Origin: Glandiceps talaboti
Taxonomy: Eukaryota > Hemichordata > Enteropneusta > Spengelidae
NCBI RefSeq assembly: GCF_964340395.1
Contig: NC_135558.1
Location: 17,284,271-17,348,270, forward strand
Direction: 5' to 3'
DNA: 64,000 bases
In this document: piece after piece, positions 33,448 through 46,200 of the stretch
Layout: every line of letters starts with the position of its first letter
Position numbering within the stretch: the first letter of the stretch is position 1
Position numbers and translations under genes: made by a program
Notes under the pieces: generated by a model
Databases searched by the model: none
The model's input: only the letters and a program-made list of their open reading frames with translations
What the model was told of the DNA's origin: nothing

Positions 33448-33521
<74 letters not shown>
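33448..33521. repeat. (AT)n tract, right of the ~65-bp core
   Basis: About 74 bp of AT/TA repeat following AATAATAACAAT. Confidence 0.95.
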
Positions 33522-33527
<6 letters not shown>

Positions 33528-34247
33528 AAAAAGTATATGGATCTATAGCAGCACAGCGGCAATACAATATATGTGATATACATATAAAAAAGACACTGCC
33601 AGGGCCTTGTGTGGAGTTATGTTATAGATGCCATCTAGTTCCTTGTCAAGCACATATTACTTCCACAGACATAGTCATGTATGCTCACCCCACTCTAGCC
33701 ACACACACACACACACACACCACTATGAAACTGTATGCAATTTTATTTGATACTAATATTGTCCATTTATTTTGTCTGCAAAAAATACCATGTTTTTCTA
33801 ATTTATGCTATGTCCTTCACACACAATGCTGTGGATATACTGTAAATTGTACTACATTTTCATTTATCTGTTATCTATGGGATGAACAACTATATTCATT
33901 CCACCTAATGTAAACAGTAGGAATTTCACCGCAGTGGAAAAACACAGATAGCGTAAGTGTATATTTGCTTTTCCATGTTATTGTCTCTAAGAATCATCAT
34001 GGTAGTAGGTGTGAAGTCTTATGATTGAACCATATTGATAATTAATCATTTAAGTTTTGTAATACAACAAATTAATATATATATACCTTGTTATTATTTG
34101 GAATTCATTATATTATGATTTAAAATCTGGACACGTGTCTGTATGAGTACTCATTATAAAATCCTACAGGAGACTGTATGACATGACAGCCACAGCGGGC
34201 AAAACTATTTTGAATAAAACTCCTTTCATGATTCTCTGGCTGTTCAT

Positions 34248-37200
34248 TTACTCCTTGAGAAGAAAGCTGAGGTCTGCTCCAGGTTCATGCTCTGATGGTT
34301 CTTTTCCCCTGAAACAAAACAGAATTGATAGTTGTAAGTATACACACATAAGAACACAGGTAGGTAGTTGGGTAGGATGGTGGATGGGTTGACAGACAGA
34401 GACAGAGACAGGGGCATAAATAAATACATACACACATGTACATATGTACATACATACATACATTTTCTCTCATATTATATAATTGCAATAATCCTGATAT
34501 AACAAAAAAGTTGAATATAAGCATCTATGTTTAAATTATATTAGCGAGTTCTTTACGTAACAATGAAATTTAAAAGTCAATCAAAACAAATTATCCTGGT
34601 ACAAGTTGTTCATAACATGAATTACATTTTTTTTAAATTCAAGTTATAAAAAATTACCTGACACTTCAGATCAAACTTGAATTTTGCGTTTGACTTAAAG
34701 TAACTCTTTGTTCAAAGCATCTAGTACACACACACGTTGGACAATGCTTTTTTGTACTTACTTCAGATATAGTCTTGCCTTTGTTCTCCCCTGTAGTTCT
34801 GCTTTATCTCCTTCCACTAACAGCATGCATCCTTCTCTTAAAGCCTGTGAAATTAACATGGATATGATTATAGCTTTCTGAGTAGTTTGACATTAGAATG
34901 ATGTTTAGAAATGCACTCATGTCCTTTTACTTTAAACAGTAAGCCACTGACTTATTAGACCAAAGGAAAATGGAAATAACAAAGTATCTTTGCCTTACCA
35001 ACACTGTTCTACTAGCTTCTTCCTCATGATACTCCTGGATTCTCTTTTCCCTAGTTTCCTGAAGGAGGAATTCCAATAAAGTTCATGAAGATTATTGCCG
35101 TTCTCCCAATGTTGACGTCAAAAAAGTGAAACATTTTCATAAATGATAATTTCAGGAACTGATGTATTGATAAATTAAGTATGTCCATTATTTTGTCTCA
35201 GAATTAATATGCTCTGTACCATGACGATAACCATACATTATACCATGCACAAGCCTAGTTGGAACAACAAATATGGAATTTATACCCTGGTCATTCTACA
35301 TCATGACAATGTCTGTCTCCCGATATTTCTTTGATATTACTGGTGCTACAATTATGTTATTCGCCAATACTTTTCTTCATTCAGCCGGTAAATACTCATG
35401 ACCTAAGGGTTGTCATTACGAGTCGACAAAGACCCCTTAGGTCACTCGTATTTTCCTTGGCTGAACGAAGAAAAACATTGGGGAATAACATCTAAATATA
35501 TCATATTTTGAATGTTGTGATTTGATAAAACACAATGAGAACTATGTTAAACTAAACTGTTCATACTTGAGATAATCTAACTCTTAACATGAGTACATCA
35601 TGTTATACTGCCCTCAACATTTTCCAATGAAATCCACTCAGAAGTAAGGGTTTTAGAAAATAAAGCCACTGAGAAAAGCCATTCTATGATTATCAATCAA
35701 ATTAAATTTGTTATTGAATGCCTAAATACAAGATATGAATCCTGTAAATAGCAAGTAATGATGAAGTATGCGTTAGTGAGTAGAATACTACAACACTGTG
35801 AAAAAACAATGGTGCGTTTGCTTGGATGAAGTCAGCTAGGGAAAGATTTCATGCAATGACAAAATTGGCTAAAGGCAACTATGCAACTGATACAAAAAAC
35901 AGTAGGGGTGCCTCTGATGTAGGTCTAGGCGACGCTTTTATTAGTTTGTTTTATATCTGGAAGTTATAACATCACACTAGCTAAAAGTTGTATTCAATTG
36001 TTACACAATGTAGCAATCTATCAGTAAACAGCGTCGTGGCATCCTGGCTCCTGCGGTGTTTATGTTTCACAAGTTATTGATGCAATTACATTGTATAGGA
36101 CTTATTTGATTACTGCTTACCACCAGCAGGCAAACACACCAGTGTTTTTTCACGGGTTGTACAATTACCTTTTAATATAATGACTAAAATTACCACCCCA
36201 ACCACCCCCAATCCCATGCAAAACTAAAAACAACAACACATAATCTTAGATTTTATACTCCTTTAAATCATAATCTCCATTTCATACTTACCCCCATATG
36301 TTTACTATTTGGGTCTGTGTCAATATAATGTGGGTTGATATTAAATGGAACCAGCTCCAATGCTGTAAACGTTGGTGGATAAACAATTGGCATATCATTA
36401 GTGGTATTAATACTAGCAGTAGCTACATTAGTACCAGCACTGGAACCAATATATGGGAGTCCTTCCTGCTCGAAAAAGAAATTAATACATTTGTAAAGAG
36501 AGGGTCAATGAGGGCTGAATGGCATAATTGATGTTGCAGTCTAGTTGCCTATGAGACAAATATCAATCAATGAAATTTTGGTGAATATTCAAGTCTGGAA
36601 AATTCAGTGAATTTTCTTTAGTGAAATCATGGCATTATTTGCATGAGACATCAGGCTTCGACCTCTGAGGGCACCCTTCTTTGGTTTATGTTTTGTATGT
36701 TGTAACTAATGATTTATTGTGAATTCTCTCAGCCATGGCAGAGGTATGTACTCTACCGAACAAACTCTACATTGTATTTCTCATTCTGAAAGTGTTCAGC
36801 CCCCCTCCCCCCATGTCATTTGTTTTTGTCATCAATGAGTAATGTCGAGGAACCCTGGGTCAGTTGTATTTCTCACCAATGAGATGTAGAAGAAACTTAG
36901 TATCCAACGTCAATAGGGAACTTGCAATCCAGACTGAGCATGCTCAGACGCAAAGGATTATCTGTGTTTATCGTAATATCTTATCTGGAGCTACCAATGA
37001 AATAAACCTCCCACACTGGTCAAGTGACATATGAATTGATCATTCGTGGTTATAAACAATTTAACAATATTGTTTACAATGTTAATTGATTAGTATTTAT
37101 TATCACATTTCCCATGACGCAACATTCAACATGGCGGGTTTGCAAGTTCCATATTGCATTTCCTTTACTTGCAAATGGTAGACAGACATAATTAGTTGAA

Positions 37201-40200
37201 TGACAGGAGACAGGTATAGTACCATATATACCCAGAGTCCTACATCTTGTTGATAACTTACCTCGAACACTCTCTTTCTGATAACAGGGATTACTTTTTG
37301 GTCATAGAGAGTTGTTAGTAGACGAAATGTGTTGCCGCCACCTAGAAAAAGCAGTGTATGCAAGTTGATTAACCTCAGGGACATTAATTGTGATAGCTAA
37401 ATTCCATCAATTCTAATTCTATTTCTTGTAAGGCCTAATAAAACAAGCGACCTATCGGTCAGAATAGCTCCGCTGTTTTTTTTTTAATTTAATTTTTTAT
37501 TTTGGTGACATGTAGAAGTGGTTCAGGTCTTCAGCTCTTCGAGTCACTATGCAGTTTTGTTTTAGCGATGCAATAAAGTGGTTAGTGGTTTCATATGATG
37601 TCTCACTATAAAACACATTTTACACAGAAGTTGGTCATGTATTGTACTTTTATACCATAGTCACCATTTTATAACAAAAATCTACTGTTATGAAAAATTG
37701 CACAAAATCTCAGAAAAAAATGACTGGGAAATGCACACAAGAAAAAGAAAAAAAGAGGATTTTGAGGTTGGCTATAAGTAATTCCAGTGTCTTACAGCTG
37801 TAACCCTGGAAAATTTTAATGAAGAATGAAATAAACTAGGGATCTAAAATAATTTTGAGGCAATTTCAATTTCAATTTTCTAACAAATTTACAAAGTCAA
37901 CAACATTCAACTTGTTCTAGTTGTGGTAGATATATATAGGGAAGAAATGTATTAATCGCCATCTTAGTTTCCGTACGGCGACAATCTCAAGTACCCGGAA
38001 GAGAGTCATTCTCAGCCATACGTTACAGTGGTAACACTCGTTCATGTTCGGTTACCTTTCACAAAGAAAACACAACGAAATGGTTGAAATGATCTTTTTT
38101 AAATTTCTTTTCATCACAACAACAAAATCTGCGTGATCAAAAGTGTTGTAAACTAAACCAGAAAGAATTATCGGACTGGCTAAACTTCCCGATGAACTGG
38201 AAGGTCCTACTACTTCCAAGTAAGCCTCGATAGTACTATAGTACGTGAGAAAATCGTCTCAAACTAGCGATACAACTTTCAAAATATAACTTGACATGTC
38301 TTCATTTGTTAGAGTTATACAATTCAAGACGGGTTTTCACTCGAAAACAACAATTCTGTGAATAATGACACTCTGAACGCAGCGATTTCTCGGACGATGT
38401 TACCACTGTAACGTATGGCTGACAACGACTTGCTTCCGGGTTAGTCCCTCGTGCATACGGGTGGATTGTCGGCGATTAATACATACATGTACATCGTCTG
38501 ATATTTTAATTCACAGTGTTTTTTGTGACCGGCGCCTGTCAGCAGACTCTGTCATTTTTTTCATCATTCCATTGTATTTAAACCTTGTACTTGACATTTC
38601 GCAATATTTATAATTCTCAACAAAATACCTCAACATGCCTCACTTCGCTCGTACTCAAAGCAGCCCCGCACGTAGTCCTGCTTGCATACGGAGGAATTCG
38701 GGACTCGATTCTGACAATTGTCCCTCCCCCTCCGGTGTTTAGAGTCAAGTCAGTAATACAGACTCGTGCACCCGAGGACTACCCCGCGCGGTATGATCAC
38801 TGACACTGATGACATGATGAGAGAGAACCTTTTCGGATTTACATGTAAAACGGGGAAAGATACGCAAAACATAATGCAAAGTCTGAAGCCAAATTAAAGT
38901 TGTAATTATTTTAATTATTTTTACTTGCCAAATATTTGCATTTTGGAAAGGCAAGACACGTTCATGTCGTTTAACTTTACATGTGAACTGTCGGCCATAT
39001 TTAAACTTCAACCGCATGCCTGGCATGCCCTTCCTTACGCAAGTTGTCTGAATTCTGGTTCACTGTCATTCCAAATTGCACGACAATATAGAATTAACCA
39101 CAAGTTACATGTTATCTGAAAACATCACACTTTTATAGTGGGTCTGAAGTGTGATTTTAGTGAGTACTAAGAACGTCCTGTGTTGATACTCAAGATACTT
39201 GCTGTGGAAAATCGCTCGGTCGAATGAGGTCACCTTCAGCTTCTGGTCGAATCAGGATAGAGTATGCAAATGAGGATGTTGCGGATTGGCTGATAATGTA
39301 GAAGGGTGCAGAATTGGATTTGAAGTTTACAACCCTGTTTCGAACAAACGCTTGTCATTTGGGCGCCCAATGCGTAGAATTATGACTATAGCACATATTA
39401 CATTGCTTGTTTGACGTCAATAGTGTCTTTTGAAAAGTGGCAGTTTACTTAAAGTCTCGTCGACTGATTTCCAATATGGCGTCGGTCATTATGCTCATTA
39501 ACATATTCATTTTTTTTTCAAATTACAAAAAAAAAATCATAAAAAATAAAAATGAGGATGTGCTGACTTGAAATTAACAAATCTGAGTAAGCTACCCCCT
39601 GCGCATCAACACGCCAGATATCAAAGCAATCTAATAAGAGGTTTTCAAGGAGTTGATGAAAATGACATTTTATGAAAAAAAATCATAAAAAATTGAAAAT
39701 GGCACAGATCAACTTGGCATGAACAAATCTGAATAGCCTCCCCCCAGGGAACATGCACACCAAATATCGAAGAATTCCGACTGTCACTTATGGAGTAGAT
39801 AGTAAAAATATAAAAGTTTGACGGACACCTATGATTCACTCTACTCTCTATACCTCAATACCCACCTATACCTAAAGCTACGCTTTCAGCTTTCGCTGAC
39901 AGCGGAGCTAAAAAGTTGTTTGGTTCTGGTTACTGACCCCAACTAGTTTTTCACACTGACCCTAAATTTTCTTTTTACGTATTCGAGAAAAATAATGAAA
40001 CTGTGAAAATCGTGAAGTCTCGTAAGAAATAGTGGATGCAGAAACTGAAATCATCTTAAAAGACTATTCTTCCAATCTGTAATGGCTGTACATCTGATGG
40101 GAAGAAACCAATAACACAGAGACCATTTGGAAAACAACGGAAAACATAACTAACTGAGCTAAACACTCACATTTGAAGACAAAAGAATTTTAAAAAATAA

Positions 40201-43200
40201 AATATAAAATCTACCTACCCCACATATTCTAAAATTGAATGTAATCAGAACCACACAATATTTTTTTTTACGCCGAAGTAATTTTTATGTTCTGAAGATG
40301 AAGGTTAATAATAATCCTGCTGATCAAGAACACCACGGTACTTAACTCAGTTAATGGTGTATTGTACACAAAACCTGAACAAAAAATTGTGATTTTTCAC
40401 TTTTGTGGGAAAACAAATGTTCAGAATTAATATCAGCATTTCGACAAAAAATATAGTGATTTTATTTTTAATCGACTATATGAACAAGATCTGACCGAAT
40501 TAAGTTGTTCTAGCCACAAGTAAGAGATTATAAACAGGTAGACATGAATACATATACCTGGATCACTCATTATTATATCATTATAGTCTGTCTTTTTTGT
40601 ACACTTCTTTGTATTTCTGGCAAAGAAGGGCACCCCTTTTTATAGACTGTAAGGTATGCAGTGTTATGGTGCCCTCACACATCAGTATGAGTAATGCTAA
40701 TAGCATAACACAAATGTCATACCTTACAGTGGCCATATGTATTGGGGTATTTATTTTGGATTTTTAATTTATAAAACAATTTTATCATGGCTTCGTACTT
40801 GAAAAATCAATGTTAAACAACATTGACTATGTCTGTGTTTGTTAACACAATACATTGCAAAAACGCTAAAAAGGTGTACAAACTTTGTTATTGTATGTAC
40901 ATGAACAAATATTGTAACACATTTATTAAGTTTCTTTCTCTCAACTTGTAATCAGTACAAACAAATACCTTCTAGGGATAAAGAGGGTTAATCTTAGGCA
41001 ATTTATTGAGTTACAAACAAGGACTTAGTATTTTGGTTTAGCGTTGATTTTTCAATTTGGAAACCACAATAATATTTTTTTATAAATTAAAAATCCAAAA
41101 TAAATACTCATTCCTCACAACTTCACAGATTGCACATTCTATGGTTTTGTTCATCAATGTGTGATAGAATGTAATATTTAGTAATATAGTATTCCTGAAC
41201 AATTTCATACTTTGCTAACAAACAATAAATTGATCATCAATCCATTCCAAGTCTCCACCACAAATTCTCACCTTATAGTAATAAACTAACTAGCATGTAT
41301 ATATGTTATACACAAATTAATGACAACCATCAATGGAAGTAGAAAATGCATGCATATTATGCACAAAATATCTAAATTTTTAAACTCCTTGCCACGATAT
41401 TTACGTAAGTCTCATTGAAGCCTGATTACCCAATGCACCTGAAGTATGCAATATTTTGTATCATTACATATGTACCAGAGATCACTTGCACTGGTGCATG
41501 GGCATACTTGTGGTATTTTCACTTCAGTGCAATACCGAAAGCATTATTGCACACCTGCATGCAAATGATATGCAAATGAGGATGTGATACTTTGCTACAC
41601 ATGAAATCGTGATTGTGCTGTATGATTTCAATGAAAATTTGCCATTTCAAATAAACATAATGTAAAAATAACAGAACCTCATGCTTCGTGAGTTCCCGTT
41701 TGGGTACTCCAGGGTATTTACACTCATGCTTGCAGTGTTTTCTGCTGCACTTTCACTCACTGTGCTCGTGAAAGTATGGACACAGAGAACACTGCAAGCA
41801 CTTGTGGATATATACCCGAGTACACCACACTTGGCACTCACGCGATATTGGGTTCTGTCATATGATAGGTCATGGACTTATGGCATACTACTGAAATAAA
41901 TAACTTCATCTAGGCCTCTTTCTCCCAAGAGGTATTTGTTGGTAGAAGAAAGAGGAGTAATTATTAGCATGATCATGAAAAAGTCTACAATTTCTTCCTT
42001 CTCACCTACAAATATAGCTTGAGCTTTGTTAACAGCTTCAACTGCATTGGGTTGTTCATGTATACTGTCTAACTTGTAACCTACAAGAAAATCAGTACAG
42101 GAAGGTTATTGTAGACCACATAGCATGTACATACAGTATACCATCTAAGCCAATTTGGTGAACCACATGATGCCTGTACAGCCACTTCTTATGTGACCCA
42201 CAAACATTTGGTAATCACCTCTCCTTAATATTATGTGGGGACCCAAAAAACCCAAAAATTTCTACCAAACAATATTTTTCATCATTCATTGGAGAGCACA
42301 TTGCTAGCATATCTGTACAGTATCATGCACTGAGGTCATTCATTTGTGCCATATTCTAAGACAATATTGCACTTACAGTGGCCATATGGATGAGGATTGG
42401 GTATTTATTTTGGATTTCTGATTTATAAAACAATTTTATGATGGCTTCCTACTTGGAAAATCAATGTGAAACAACATATGCCAAATCCTTGTTTGTAACT
42501 CAATAAATTGCAAAAGCTTAATAAACGTGTAAAATCTTTGTTATTGTACGTACAATAACAAACTTTTAGCTTTTTGCAATTTATTGAGTTACAAACAAGG
42601 ACTTGGCATATGTTGTTTCACATTGATTTTCCAAGTAGGAAGCCATCATAAAATTGTTGTATAAATCAGAAATCCAATATAAATACCCAATCCTCATCCA
42701 TATGGCCACTTTAATAACTGAATATAATGTTTAGCCAATTTACACCAAATGTTAGTCATTGACTACAGTACTGTATGTTTAGCCCATTTACACCAAATGT
42801 TAGTCATTGAATACAGTACTGTATGTTTAGCCAATTTACACCAAATGTTAGTCATTGACTACAGTACTGTATGTTTAGCCAATTTACACCAAATGTTAGT
42901 CATTGAATACAGTACTGTATGTTTAGCCAATTTACACCAAATGTTAGTCATTGACTACAGTACTGTATGTTTAGCCAATTTACACCAAATGTTAGTCATT
43001 GAATACAGTACTGTAGCATTAACGAGACACTGACAGAAATGAGCTTGATTTACAATTTCTTAGTTCCCTGTGAGGTGCAATTGATTGTTTTAGGGAACAT
43101 ATAGGCTCTTGTTTGAAGGAAATACCCGAGTCTCAGTCTAGGGGGTCACACAGTTATACAATGCAGGACAGCATACATATAAAGGTTCAAATGGAAGTCT

Positions 43201-46200
43201 GTACAATATACTGTGTTTGTGTACCTTCAGGCAGTGGTATACACCTCTCAAAGAAGGCTACTAATGATACCCTCACACAGTGATCTACCCCTCTCACAGA
43301 AGGCTAATGATGGCACCTTATATGTTGATCTACCCCTGTCACAAAAGGACAACGACTGCAAAATGGCACAATGTATCTTACAATCTACATTTTTATATAT
43401 GATTATAATCAAAATACTTGTATTAGCAAAGAACTTCTGACTAGATAAAGGAAACTACATTACCAATAGATTGAATGTTATAATTATAATTTACGTGCAT
43501 ATAGATAAAAATATTTCATTTTGTCAATTTTACAATTAAACAAATTATGGTTGTTTTGTTATGAACTTTTCAAAGGAAAGAAAGAAACCTAAAAAAATAA
43601 AGCATGGTTACTGGTGTTATCATATGAGGCTTGTATGTGGTACAGATGTCATATTATGTAATCATTTACAGTGATAAGAAAGATTAAGATATTATGATAT
43701 CATTGATAACCAAAAGCACAACTTAATTTTAACACACACATACACAGTCTTCACATCTATGTAAAAAATGCAATGCCATCCAATAGTACCGGGGTATTCT
43801 TGGTAGTATTTGTGAACCATGGTAACCAGGGTAACAGAGAATGGGAGAACTATAGCCTGAAACATGTACTTTACTATATATTCAAAGAGGATATTATTTT
43901 AATAAAGCAATGTTATCATTTATGCCATTTATAAAGCCTGGATACAGGCTGTAGCAATACTAAGTGTGTCATTTGGTGAATAGCTCAAAGATATTAGTAT
44001 AAATTTCTGAAACTATAGAATATTCTTCACTTTCAGGACTTTATGGCCTGGATATGGGTTTTGCAAAATGCAGTAACGTTGAATGGCATAAGGGCCCGAC
44101 TTTAGGAGCGCCCATAAGCAGTACTACTAAGGTCCGCAAAACCCATATCCAGGTCTTAAAGGTTTTCATATACCCCATGTTGTGACATATAGAAACATCA
44201 TTTGTGTCACATAATCACATACATTGGCACTGAAATATTTTAGTCGCAGAAACATCATGATTGACATAGTGAAGAAATTAACAAAGGCAAATCACAGAGC
44301 AAATGGATATCGATATGAGCGCGGCACTTGCCATATTTTGGCAAAGTGTGCTGGGCTGTGATATGGATAATTATTGCCCGGGTTCGATGTGCATGATCTC
44401 CATTGAATTACACAGGGATCAATACTGGGTATATCATAACTTACTTGACCTCATACATTATATAATGAAGTCGAAGATAAAAATCTAATGCATTTTGGAA
44501 CAATGAATGTTCATGGACTCTGGGTTCATAGTTTCAAATGAACATTTCTTTTCAAAGTCAAAAACAACTTCGGAAGCAAACCCCAAATTCTGCATTCACT
44601 AAAATACATGCCCAATTACTAGAAACAAAAACATAAAAAGGCCAGCTAAATGTCACCAAGTAGGACCATAAAAGTTATATTTTTTTTGTTACAATTTGGA
44701 CTATTTTTTTCTGTAGACTGGAAGATATGTTATGTGGGTGTTGCTCCAACCTCACCAGCCTATGAAAGGGGTTGACTGATGTGTGAGGGCGCTCCGTCAT
44801 GGGATACCTTACAAACCATTCTATCTGTAGTTTGTATTTCCAACTAGTCACAATCTGTCACACCGAGGGAGACTTTATCAAGTTTAGATTTGAACAGCAA
44901 ACAACAGCGAAAATTCAAATGAACATATTTATGTTATTCTACTTTTTATGGTAATTACAGGCAAGCTGGATTTCTCATTCACAAATACACTGTAATGTCA
45001 TCTGTAAACCTGGATATTTTTACTAAAGATGTATTTTTTGGCTTATTTTTGTTGAAAATAATAAAATACAAAAAATAAGTAATGACTAAAAATCTTTCTT
45101 GTGCATGAATTTTATAACTTTTATTTTGTACCAGTCTGGTAATTAGTTAAAACATCAGTCTTTGAGAACTTAGCTGAGAACTGTCAAATCGCAACATTTT
45201 CTTGTGCCGAAAATATGTAGGTTTAGGACATAACCCGACTGTCCCAATTAATCAGTGTGCGTCTGTTTGAGCAGAGACCCTACATGACGGGTCTGTGGTT
45301 TGAGCATAGACCCTACACGTGTAGGCGCAGGGTGTATGGTGTGAGTTTAAACCTGGATATCTCGCTATCTGCCATACTATAAACAACTGTTATCTGAGTA
45401 AATTGAGACACACATGTCCCCTTTGACACAAAAGACAAACAATGTGTTTATCTTGTCTCTTGGATAGCAGATACCGCCATGTGTCATTCATAACTGTCCA
45501 CTGACCACTGTTCAACATTAATAGATTTGTATGACAAGTAAACTCCATTGAAGTATAAAAATGTTATTTACCAGAAGACTCCCCACTTCAATTCTCACTG
45601 AACTATGGGAAACTAAGTGTGATTTATTCATATCCCGAGCTGTTAGCAGACACCAAACAAAACACTGACCTACAGGTGTGTCACTTCCCACATATATCAT
45701 TTGCAGTGTGACATGGGACATTACAAAGTAAATAAATGGCACTGTGTTATCTTACACTCACCAAGAGATTCAAACTTTGTCCTGGCTGCCTTGGCATAGC
45801 CATCACGATCCGTCAATGCATAGGGGATAAAAAGAACCCTCTCGATGCTGAATGTAAAAAAAGAAAGAAATATTGTATTATACATACATGAATACATGAA
45901 ACTGCCTGGTAAATGGGACAGTATGTTCAAATATTTACAATTAAAATCACAAAACAGGAAACAAAACGTCAGCTTGATTGACCAAAATCTTACAAACACT
46001 GCTACATTTTACCATCTGGCTCAACAAAAATCTTACCAACATTGCTAAGTTTTAAAATCTTGATTGACAAATATCTCTGTTGGTAAGATATAAAGCCAAA
46101 TGATAAAATGTGGCAGTGTAGGAAGATTTTTGTTGAGACAGACTACATTTTGTTTCTAGTCTCCTGATTTTCAAATTAATGAAACTTTGATATTTTGGTA

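Noticed and set aside
41681-41899. 72-codon plus-strand ORF
   Set aside because: It lies wholly in a hairpin element, and the reverse strand is also open because the arms are complementary.
42749-43033. 94-codon ORF with perfect 16-residue repeats
   Set aside because: Open because the minisatellite unit is 48 bp with no stop in this frame; no splice, start or family evidence.
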